Positions 32,168 to 41,410 of a stretch of 64,000 nucleotides of DNA are shown here, in pieces. Location of the stretch: assembly GCA_010015655.1 (NCBI GenBank), contig ML976726.1:173905-237904 (forward strand). The letters run 5' to 3'. Numbering within the stretch: the first letter of the stretch is position 1; each line of letters opens with the position of its first letter. This DNA comes from Bimuria novae-zelandiae CBS 107.79 (taxonomy: Eukaryota > Ascomycota > Dothideomycetes > Pleosporales > Didymosphaeriaceae). The notes beneath the pieces are model-generated. The model was given only the letters and a program-made list of their open reading frames with translations, was not told the DNA's origin and made no database searches. A program made the position numbers and the translations under genes.

Positions 32168-32175
32168 TATATAAA
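32168..32175 (+). promoter_or_regulatory. TATA box of the Hsp20 gene
   Basis: TATATAAA, 57 bp before the first candidate ATG (32232) and just downstream of a TTCtaGAA heat-shock element. The spacing to the ATG leaves room for only a short leader. Confidence 0.75.
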
Positions 32176-32231
32176 CTCTTGTGTTCTGCCTCAACGTCTG
32201 CTCACTAGAACAAAGAACAAAGACATCTTCT

Positions 32232-32906
32232 ATGCGAACACTGCGATCAACAGCTCGACGAGTTCCACAACAACTCAACCGAATCACTAAAGCCTCAACA
32301 CCACTTCGAATCACGCGCAACTACCACCAAAACTTCGAACCAATGTCTCTCTTCCCGCGCTTCACTCAGGAGGTCTCTCCTCTCTTCCGTCTCCTCGACG
32401 ACTATGACCGCCAGACCCTCCGCAACCTCAACCAGAAGGTCCGGTCCTTCTCTCCCAAGTTCGACGTCAAAGAGCTCAAGGACTCCTATGAGCTGCACGG
32501 CGAATTCCCCGGCATCGATCAGAAGGACATCAACATTGAGTGGACCGATTCCAACACCTTGAGCATCTCCGGCCGCCACGAGACCGTCAAGGAAGAGGGC
32601 ACCCGCCCTCAGGGCTTCATCGAGGAGGGCGAGGCCAAGGAGCACTACCACAAACCAACCGTTGAGGACGAGGGCCAGAGCTCCACTCAAGTCGCTCAGA
32701 AGGAGTCCCAGGAAGTCTCCAAGAACGAGGAGTCCGGCACCAAGTACTGGGTCACCGAGCGCTCTGTCGGCGAGTTCCACCGCTCCTTCTCGTTCCCGGC
32801 TCGCATCGACCAGGACAACGTCAAGGCTAGCCTGAAGAATGGCATTCTCAGCATCGTCGTTCCGAAGGCTAAGGCCCCGTCGCCACGCAAGATCAACATC
32901 GAGTAA
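32232..32906 (+). CDS. hsp30: Small heat-shock protein, Hsp20/Hsp30 type, possibly with mitochondrial presequence
   Basis: ATP-independent chaperone holding unfolded proteins under stress. Single exon; 224 aa from the ATG at 32232, or 187 aa from the in-frame ATG at 32343 (MSLFPRFTQEV), the start normally seen in fungal Hsp30. The extra 37 residues (MRTLRSTARRVPQQLNRITK…) are rich in Arg with no acidic residue until near the end, like a mitochondrial presequence. Alpha-crystallin domain: FSPKFDVKELKDSYELHGEF, then PGIDQKDINIEW and LSISGRHE. An acidic insertion of about 60 residues follows, as in other Hsp30 proteins, then GEFHRSFSFPARIDQDNVKA and SLKNGILSIVVPK, the conserved C-terminal A-x-x-x-n-GvL-like motif. 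Upstream: heat-shock elements at 31996-32015 and 32147-32154 and TATA box at 32168. Confidence 0.92.
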   Translation: MRTLRSTARRVPQQLNRITKASTPLRITRNYHQNFEPMSLFPRFTQEVSPLFRLLDDYDRQTLRNLNQKVRSFSPKFDVKELKDSYELHGEFPGIDQKDINIEWTDSNTLSISGRHETVKEEGTRPQGFIEEGEAKEHYHKPTVEDEGQSSTQVAQKESQEVSKNEESGTKYWVTERSVGEFHRSFSFPARIDQDNVKASLKNGILSIVVPKAKAPSPRKINIE

Positions 32907-34073
32907 AGGGTTTCGCCGCCCTGACCCAGCTCAACAACCAATGGTAATTGAGCTCGGGTCGTGACACTTCGGGACGTCTCTTCCCACCTCTGATCGATTC
33001 TTTCGACCACGACTGCACGATTCTATGGTTATTTGGCATGATAAGCACGGAGTTTTTTTATCTGAGCATGGATGATGGAATTCAAGGGAAAGGGTCTGGT
33101 ATTAACTGCACTGCGTTCCTCACCTTGTAATGATTACTTGTGCGGATGATAGTGTGGAGGATGATGTACAGGTAGTTCGATATAGTCAGAATTTTATAGT
33201 ATTCTGAAAATTACTGGTGACCTTGTTTTGGTGTCCAGAGCATACTTACATGGGCGGAGGCCGAGATAAGCGTTAGATACAATGTCTTCGGTACAGCAGC
33301 TCCGCGAAGACGGGCGTGAAGTGCGGTTTTATGGACGAGTTACCAGCACGTCGCGGTAGCACCATTGAATACGCCGGGGTTGGGAAAGACTGACACAGTC
33401 GTGACGATGTGACGTGACGATGTGACGTGACAGCGTCAGTTTGGCTGCGCTTGTATACACAGGCTCTCGCCGCGGGCTAGATAATTGTGGTGGATACACT
33501 GCTGAATCTGGACCAGGCAAAAATTCTTGGTACGATCAACGCTGACACTTCGTGCGAGCATATCAGAGTCGCCACAGCCATCCAAGACATCCAGTGGCCC
33601 AGCACCTTCACGGTCATGGCTGGAGCGGATCGCTTTACTCGAGTTACCAGGAACCAACAGGGCGTCCCGCTAGATGGGGAACCAAAAAAAAGGTCGTTTT
33701 GCTAAGCACATAGAGTAATTTGACAGTGTTAGATCTGGTAGCGAAACACGAGGGATTTATTAGCGCCGTTTCCTTGCTCCAGGAGTCCAAGCAACCAATG
33801 AAAGCTGTCCTGAGACCTTGCTGATGCCGCCGGTTAGGTAAGGCCAGGAAACGCTGCTGCCTACATGCACGTGCGAAAACCGCCTGGAGAAGGATGTCAA
33901 AGAAAGAAACCACCGCGTGCGCGACAAAGCTTCGCACGATCGCCAACTGCTGGAGTTTTAGAATTAAGTAATACCGGTATCTGTAAACGCCATCGTGTAG
34001 CCCGGGGAGTAAGTATCGCACACAAAGTTGGTCCTGACAAAACTCACTGATCAGTTCCAGCCTGCCGCGCTCC
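32907..34073. other. Intergenic, no convincing gene
   Basis: Several short frames on both strands, the longest about 140 codons on the minus strand (34075-33644), without recognisable domains, signal peptide or introns. Left unannotated. Confidence 0.4.
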
Positions 34074-34759
34074 ATGATGGCTGAATATCAAGGATACCCG
34101 GTACAAACAGCCACTGCAGCTAAATCCTCAGTCGCTGCTCTAGCCTCCCGTTTCGGACAGATGGCTCAGCCGAACCAGGCATCTACGACGATGCAGACCA
34201 CGCAACACGATAGTAGACGAGAGATTTACATCTTGTCCTATACTAGCGGCACATCCAAGTCTCACTGGGCGTTATGGATCCCTCGGAAGGGCGCCTGATT
34301 ACAAAGTCTACCGGAATCCAAGAGGGAAGCGCAAGGGATGAGAATACATGTAGAAGGAACCGTCAGGGACAGCTTCAAACACGAATTCCATTGTGGAAGT
34401 TATGGGCCTTGGAGTGGCCGACGACCGTGGCAGAAGGTGCTGGGGAAGATCTCTGACAAATATCTCACGTATGGCCAAATGACGGGGGCGGATACGACAC
34501 CGTATAATGCCGTGGAGGGCTTGGCTTTGAGTATTCCGGCCCCTGTGCCGAGTTTGAATTCTGTGACGGGTGCGGTAAGACGCTATTTTGTGATATTCGC
34601 GATACGGATGCTCATGCTTGGTAGGCCTCAGGGTTGCGTCCAGAGATTCGGGATTGTCAGTGGTGGCTGGAACAGCTGATTAACCAGTTGATCGAGCGCC
34701 AAGTGCTTCACGCCGACGCGTTGAAAATCCTTGAAGAAAATCCTGAGCAGTATTGCTGA
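34074..34759 (+). pseudogene. Unrecognised fungal protein, two exons, in-frame TGA
   Basis: ATG at 34074. Exon 1 (34074..34574) reads MMAEYQGYPVQTATAAKSSV…, then REIYILSYTSGTSKSHWALW and, in the same frame after a break, MRIHVEGTVRDSFKHEFHCG and YLTYGQMTGADTTPYNAVEG. Intron 34575..34624 (GTAAGA, branch-like GCTCATG, GTAG; 50 bp) joins in frame to exon 2 (34625..34759): ASGLRPEIRDCQWWLEQLIN, then LHADALKILEENPEQYC and a stop. A TGA at 34296-34298 interrupts exon 1. The 13 codons after it look out of place, so a small indel pair is also possible. I recognise no domain; the style is that of small cytosolic fungal orphans. It sits about 2 kb from a RIP'd transposon complex. Confidence 0.5.
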
Positions 34760-35045
34760 GGTATATGAGAGGTATCGACGCGGGGCACAGTCCTCTCGCG
34801 TCCTCGACGAAGTCGCAGATAGCGCACCAACCATATCCTGCCAGAACTAACGAAAATACAGCCAAGCCACCCCAGGCCAAGCTGCAACTTTTTCGAGTGC
34901 GTGGGAAGTTGTCATCGTGCTCTTCCTTGTTTGCTCTTGTCTCGTTAGTGCCGTTGTACATTTATAGTCTCCAGAAATGACTGTACTCGCAATACATCTC
35001 CGATGACCATCCTGAAAGGAGATATGCAATACCGTAGTCGATGGC

Positions 35046-36103
35046 TCAGAATCGACCTATCCTTTCAAGGAAAAAGTGCCAGTGCCAGAACCACTCCTCC
35101 AGGGTCGCTCCAAAAATGTGCGGCACCGCAAGCAGCTTCCATTCGTTCTTCAACTCACCAACATGGCGAGCTTTACAATGCTCCCAGTATTCTGGATACC
35201 ATCCAGATTGTCCCCAATCTATGAGAGCAAGAATCCTTGGAGCGTCCACACCTGAGGAACCCATGATGCTTCCTCTATGTATGTCTCCATGAGTGAAGTG
35301 TATCGAAACATTATCCGGGGGCCAATGCCCGAAATTGTGGTGTCTTGCCAGGTTCTAAATCGATAGTGCTGAACTAATCGTGGAATTGTTTCACGCCTTC
35401 GAAGGGCCCAAGCGTCTGACCATTTTCGAGAAATTGGAAGAGGTTATCCGTCATCGTTTCCTCCGTAACAGATCCTAGTGCCGGAAATAAGCAGTGAAAT
35501 TCAATCAAAGGATTCGCTGTAGATTGAGATGTACAACATACCGATGATCTCCTTTTCAGGATCTTGTTGGAGCTGGCGCAGACTCTGCACGATGACTCGG
35601 ATTTCCTCGACCAACGATGCTTTCTGGTCGGGACCGATGCGCGGCCATAACTCATCGAGTGGGGTTCCACTAATAAATTGCATGTACAGAAACACGTCTC
35701 CATCGTCCTCGTCCTATCCATAGACTTTGGGGACTGGGACGCTTGATGCAAGATGGTATTTGACAAGGTGCACGCATTGGCCTTCCAATGACTTCACCTG
35801 CGGACCGTACTTGACGAAAAGACTCTGCAGGGGAAACACGACGGTGGTTGCAATGCACGGATTGTCGCTTGATAGTGTTGCCGCAGCGCGCCCCTCTTGT
35901 GGCGTGGGCAGCCTGCTGTTCGTTACGAAGAAGGATGGGTCCCGGAAGATGGCAGGCTTCGCGTCCGAAAATAATCGCTGATCAACCACGATAGCCATTT
36001 GATCAGCTACCTGGGCAGGCACCCATACGGAGAAGTGTGTCCTGCTTAGGTAAGAAATATTGCTCGTTGCGTGTAGATAGCAGTCCAAGGGAATCCCATT
36101 CAC
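35046..36103 (-). pseudogene. APH-type phosphotransferase (kinase-fold) gene with two TAG stops and a frameshift
   Basis: Minus-strand fragments line up as an aminoglycoside-phosphotransferase-like kinase, a family large in fungi and mostly without known substrate. In order: …ATTVVFPLQSLFVKYGPQV (nucleotide-binding Lys), VPVPKVYG, VFLYMQFISGTPLDELW, an intron-like gap after KEIIG (GTATGT … CACTAG), NLFQFLENGQTLGPFEGVKQ, IHFTHGDIHRGSIM (catalytic loop, with Ser where the metal-binding Asn normally stands) and ALIDWGQSGWYPEYWE (the DFG-like Asp). Breaks: TAG at 35716..35714 after VYG and TAG at 35376..35374 after FHD, both where Trp (TGG) is plausible, and a frameshift just before PDNVSIHF. The N-terminal start is unclear; an ATG at 36099 is out of frame. 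The transposon TIR begins at 36144, about 40 bp away. Confidence 0.75.
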
Positions 36104-36909
36104 TCAATAAGGTTCCGGAGTGAGGCCGCGGCTTACCATGGTACCGTAGCTTGGCAGGTCGTGCGCGCTGTCAGGTCATGCACAGTCCAACAAAATCGCT
36201 CCCTCTATTAAACGCATCATAACTCCACCAATATAGACCTAATTCTAGCTACAACTAATAATATTAAATCGCTAGGACTAGGTAAATAATTCTTATATAC
36301 TTAAATAGCTAAAAAGTATAGTATTATACGCTTAATATTAACTTGTAAGTATAAACGCGTTATGCAAGCGTATATAATTAATTATAAAAAAAATTTAAAA
36401 TTTTAGCGAATAATAAAATAAGAGTTTTTATAATATACTAAATATCTTACTAAATATAGTCTTCCCCTCATATATTAAATGATGTGAAGCTTTACCTCTA
36501 TAATAACTAAAAAGAATATTAGTATATTATAAATTAATTACTTTATTAGACATAACGCTAAATCCTTAATATTATAATAAATAGCTAGTATTAATAATTA
36601 TTATTATAAAGCTAATTCCCTACCTAAATATAAGCTTTACTTTAAACTTTTATAGTGAAAGATTAGGTAGTATTAGATTAAAACTTAGTATATATATAAT
36701 ATAGACGAAAAAGACTGCCTGCTCGGCATTGTCTCCCGCTTAAAAAGGATCTTTAATAGGCCTCTATACGAGAGCAAGGCAGTAAGGCAAGCTATTTAGG
36801 ATAGTAGCTATAAATAGATATTAATTATTGCTTATATATGTGTCGACGGATCTGTCCTAAATCTAACTCTAATCTATTAGGCCACCTTTATAGATAAATA
36901 ATTAAGTTA

Positions 36910-38960
36910 ACGTGTCTAGTAAGTAAGTGGCGCAGGCAAGCGAGCGTTGTACCCTACTAACTTTTTATAATATATTACCTTTTTATGATAGACTAGAGCC
37001 TAGTTAGCGTATTATTCCTTGGTGGAATCCTCGGTCTTCTTCGACGCGCTAAGACCCGATGGAAGCTTCCCAAACACAGTACCACTCCTAAGATACATAA
37101 AAGAGAGCATAAGCGTAAGATAGCCTCTTTATTAAATACAATCCTGTTACTAGGTATCTGCAACCTTTGTGCAGCCTCTCACACTTTTAATTATAATAGC
37201 TTAACCACCTTTTACTTAATTACCCTATAATAAAGTAAATATTTACCTAACTATCTTAGCTATTAATTAATATTAAATTTAAAATAGACGACACGCTACT
37301 ACTATATTTAATATTTTTAAAATTATGCTTTAACGCTAACACGTAAAAATTACTATATAACGTAATTATTAGCCTAAATTAAAAAGCTTACTAAGCTAAA
37401 AGAGGAGGTAATTATTAGGCATATTCTTAACCTAGATTTGCGAGAATTTCCGTCCACGCTAGGTGCTATGCAAGATATAGTAGATAAGCTACTCGCTAAG
37501 CGAAGCATAAGCAAGATTAGCGAAAAGTGGCTACGTAACTTTGTTAAGCAAATAGATAGCCTTGCTACGCGATTTAATTAGCTATATAATTAGTAAAAAG
37601 CTTTATATAAAAATTTAAAAATAATTAAGGCTTAGTTTAAACTTATCGCGCGTACTAAAGCGACCTATAATATTTATAATTAAAATACTTATAACTTTAA
37701 TAAGATAGGCATTATAATAGGCAAGATATTAACTTAGTTTATTATTATAAGCTTAGAAAGATATAGTAGGCTAAAAGTAATATTGTTAAATAATTATAAA
37801 TAAGTTATAATAATTTATAAGATTAACGCTACTAGCTAGGTAATTTTACCCTTTATTATTTTTACTAGCTAGTATTACCCCTCTACCTAGTATAAGGATA
37901 ATAATATACTACGTAACTAAGCTTTTGCTGTTAGTAATAATAGCTAAACTACTAATAAGCTTAGAGTAAAGTAGCTAAAGCACTTTATTAAGTATATAGT
38001 AAAGTATAGGATAGGCGCATGCTAGCTACTTATACTTAATAATTATAAGAGCTATAACTTATTTAAATTTTAGTTAATTTATAAAAAGAAAAATATTAAT
38101 ACTTTTTACATACTACTACATTTAATATATCTTTTATAGCTACATAATATTAGCTACTTTTCGCCGTTAAAGCACGCGTATAGCTACTAAATTAAAAGCC
38201 TAATACATTACTATATTAGCAATATTATAAAATTTAAATTCTTACTAGTCTTCTGCGTAGCTTATAAGTAGATAGTTATATAAAAAATTATATAAGCTTT
38301 TAAGGCGCTAGTCTAGTCTTATATAATTTAAAAGTAATAATATTAAAGCTTAATATTAAGCTTTATACGATAACGCTACCTTTACTAAAAGTTATTTTAT
38401 AAAAAGCTAAAATACTAAGTAACGCGCATAAGCTAAAGACTTAATTAATATTAATTTATAGTTAGATCTAAAGGTATAAAATCTTATTACCTACTTCTAT
38501 TATTATAGTGCTTAATTAGCAAAAAAGGACGCTAAAGTAATAGCTTACAAAAGTATACTTATACGTGATTAGATTAAGAAGCTTAAAAAAGCTAATAAGG
38601 CTACTATAAAGTATAAAAAGTAAAAAAGGAAGTAAATATAGTAGTAAAATACCTTAATAAGGGTAAAGGTATAAGAGATTATTACTTAAAAAGACGTTAA
38701 GTAGTAGCTAGTGAACAAAACGCGTTAAAATAAAATATAATTAAGTACTAGTTAGTAGGCCTTAATGCGCAATAGCTATTATAAAGAAATTAAGTATAAT
38801 ACGCAAATGTGTGTAAAACATATTTTAAATAGTACTTAATTTAAGAAAATATTTATTTATAATTATTATATTATATTATTAAATTAGATTACTATAGAGG
38901 TATAAAAAGTTAGTAGGGTGCGCCACTCGCTTGTCTACGTCGCTCACTTACCAGACACGT
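36910..38960 (+). mobile_element. Nested pogo/Fot-type DDE transposon, RIP-degraded, 2051 bp
   Basis: TIRs of about 52 bp start ACGTGTCTAGTAAGTAAGTG at 36910 and end …CTCACTTACCAGACACGT at 38960; differences between them are mainly G/A and C/T. TA flanks at 36908-36909 and 38961-38962. The plus-strand frame at about 37415-37575 is well preserved for 45 residues: ILNLDLREFPSTL, DIVDKLLAKR, SEKWLRNFVKQIDSLATRFN. This is the CENP-B-type helix-turn-helix region of fungal Fot/pogo transposases. Further degraded similarity (NTYNFNKIG for 'IYNFDETG') follows at about 37700. It interrupts the transposase of the outer element within the segment after its first catalytic region. Confidence 0.85.
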
Positions 38961-39654
38961 TAGATAAAAGACCTTAATCCTTAATATTATTAAGATTTTA
39001 TTATAGTATTAGAATCTAACAAGATAAATAATTAAATAGGCCTTATATAGCTTTAATAGGTATTTAATCGCCTTATAGAGTTAAATTTTAGATAATTATA
39101 CCAACTATTAATCCTTAATAGTTATAGTTCTTATGTTACTATAAATTTTATTAATGATTGTAATTATAATGAGATTCTGTTAGCTATTTATCTACTATAT
39201 TTAACCTATACGCTATGGCTTCTAGATATTTATATATTTAAGCCTCTATTAATGGCGTATTTAAACAAGCTATTAGCCTTCTTATAAAATAGCTAAGGGA
39301 TAGCCTTTATTACTAAAAGAGACTTCTTTAGCCTATTTTAAAATGTCTAGGTTAGCACTATAAGGTAGCTATTAATACTTTAGGCCTTTAAGGCTATAGG
39401 CCTATTACTTTTATATTTAGGAACTATTGCTAAGTAGTTTAATAATAATTACCTACTTGAGTAAAAATTATAAAAAAGCTTAACTTTAGTACTTAGCGTA
39501 TTAAATTAAAATAGAAAATAATAGGCTTCTAAAGGCTTATATTAATATAAGGGCTAGTAATATAGCTAAAAAGCTAAGTTAAATTATATACTTAATCTCT
39601 GCACGAGCTTAGCTCGTAAAGTATTAAAATTAGAGCCTATAAAAGGTCCTAGCT

Positions 39655-39815
39655 CGTAAGGGACTGGGTGCTCAAGGAGCCAAAGGTGCCAGAAGAATAC
39701 TTATAAATTCAATAGAGAGTCCGAAGTTAAGCTTCGGGCGTTAAACTTATATATCTGGGGTTCGCATAACCGAGGGTTAAGGATCTAAGGCAATAACTAG
39801 GCGTAGCCTATTACA
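39655..39815 (-). repeat. 3' LTR of the gypsy element
   Basis: 161 bp, same length as the other LTR (47175-47335); on the plus strand both end GGCGTAGCCTATTACA. Differences are nearly all C/T or G/A transitions, as expected from RIP after insertion. Confidence 0.9.
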
Positions 39816-39840
39816 TACCTCCCTTCCCTCTGTCAAGGGT
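39816..39840 (-). other. Polypurine tract of the gypsy element
   Basis: Read on the minus strand, AGAGGGAAGGGAGGTA lies immediately upstream of the 3' LTR, the normal place for the plus-strand DNA primer. It confirms the minus orientation. Confidence 0.75.
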
Positions 39841-40099
39841 AAAAAAAAATCTCTGCGTCTTATCTTATTTATGTAGCTTTGTAGTCGTTTTGTTGTCTAC
39901 TTGCGATCCTCTCGCTGTTATAAACCTCTTACTAGTTCCGTTCTCGCGTGTCTAATTTTATGTCCTTGCTATAAGTAGTTACTGTGGTGGTGTGTTCGCG
40001 CTAGTGCGTTTGCTTATTATTATATACACAAAATCGCTTCTTACTTAGCTTTTAGACTTTACTCTTTTAAGCTCTCTCTCTTTTTTTAGCTTAACTTCG

Positions 40100-41410
40100 T
40101 GCGCTGTAACGTCTCGCTTTTAACCTAGTCTTCCTTAACTTCGCGACCTAATTCCCCTTACTATTCTAATAAGATAGCTAGCCCTTCGCGTAATAGCCGC
40201 GTAATAAGGACGCCTAAGCGTTAGAGGCGTGCTACTAACTCTAATAATAAGATAAAGGAAGACCTGTCCCTGTTATAGTTGCTTAGCTACTAACTTAAAA
40301 AGACTAAGCTCTCTTAAGATAAGGCTACTATATCTAACGCTAGCGCAATCCTTCTTAGCTAGTTTACTAAAAAGTTTAGTCCTTCTAAAGCTTGTAAAGT
40401 AAGTTTTAGACCCTTTTTTACGCTTTTTTTACTTCTTTTTACCTTCTAACTCGCCTCCTTACTCTTCTAATCTCCTTCTTAGTTTTTTATTAGCCTGGGT
40501 GTGCGCACTCGCTAACTTAATAAGCTTAGCTTTTAGGGTCTAATCTTGCTGCGCGCGATAATCGAGCGCTAGTATATTAACTACGTCACCTATAGATACG
40601 TCTGTTAGTAGGTGCTGGCGGGCAAGACGGTGTCCTACAAGGAGTGCTATACCTACAAGCTCACTGGCTGCACTGGACAAGTATGTTTTAGTCTAACTTG
40701 TTCTAGATAACTTTGGGGTGTGCTCTGCTAACTCCTTCCCTTACCTAGATTTGGCCTGCCCTTGACGAAGTTAGCCGCGAAGAGTTTGCTAATATTATAG
40801 TTATTAGTATAGGCTATCTTGTAAACAAGGTTTTAAAGAATAGCTAGAAATAGAAGGCCTTTCTTGCTAACCTTAACGCGTTTTATTCTACTTGTAAAGT
40901 TGCTATTGTTAACTACTATACCTTCTTTAAGAGCAGGACTGCTACTACTTTAGGCCCTATTACTTCTTCTTCTAAGACTGTTTAGCTCTTGGAGCGCATT
41001 ACCGTTGCGGTTAACAAGACTTCTAACCTTCTTTAAATTTATGCTACTAACTTTAAAGTATTCTATTAAGAGTGTAAGAATCCTTCTGTACGTTCCTTTT
41101 AGATAATAAAGCTATTTTCTAAAGCTAATATCGTGTAGCTCTCTAGCAAGTTCGTGGTGGTGGATAAGGGTATTATAATAGATAGTTTCTAGATAATAGA
41201 TAATGTCCTCGCGGGAGCTAATATGCCTACTTAAGCCTACTAGGGCTTGCGCTAGCGGCTTTAGGCTATCGTAATTAAGGAGCGCCTAAGTAAGGAGGAT
41301 AATAGCTTCCCTAACCCTAGTGGTGTGTTAGAGGGCGGAGAAGTAGACCTAAACGTTATTAGGGAGGGTTTTACTATTCTTTTAGTAGCTAAAGATACCC
41401 TTCTTGCCTA
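40100..41410 (+). pseudogene. Antisense spliced reading frame inside the gypsy element
   Basis: Between the chromodomain end (about 41880) and the 3' LTR (39815) the plus strand, opposite to gag-pol, holds a protein-like frame interrupted only by TAG/TAA at probable Gln sites. Exon 1 (about 40160-40398): Ser/Arg/Lys-rich, with SRNSRVIRTPKRQRRA, ending before GTAAGT. Intron to about 40482 or 40493. Exon 2 to 40680: VLAGKTVSYKECYTYKLTGC. Intron 40681..40748 (GTATGT … ACCTAG). Exon 3 from 40749: WPALDEVSREEFANIIVIS, then NKTSNLLQIYATN-like and GVLEGGEVDLNVIREGFTIL, fading near 41410. The exon 2/exon 3 junction keeps the frame. Not recognised; a DNA- or RNA-binding role would be a guess from the basic N-terminus. 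Confidence 0.55.

Noticed and set aside
33644..34075. 143-codon minus-strand frame
   Set aside because: Overlaps nothing recognisable, and starts opposite the start codon of the gene at 34074; likely chance.
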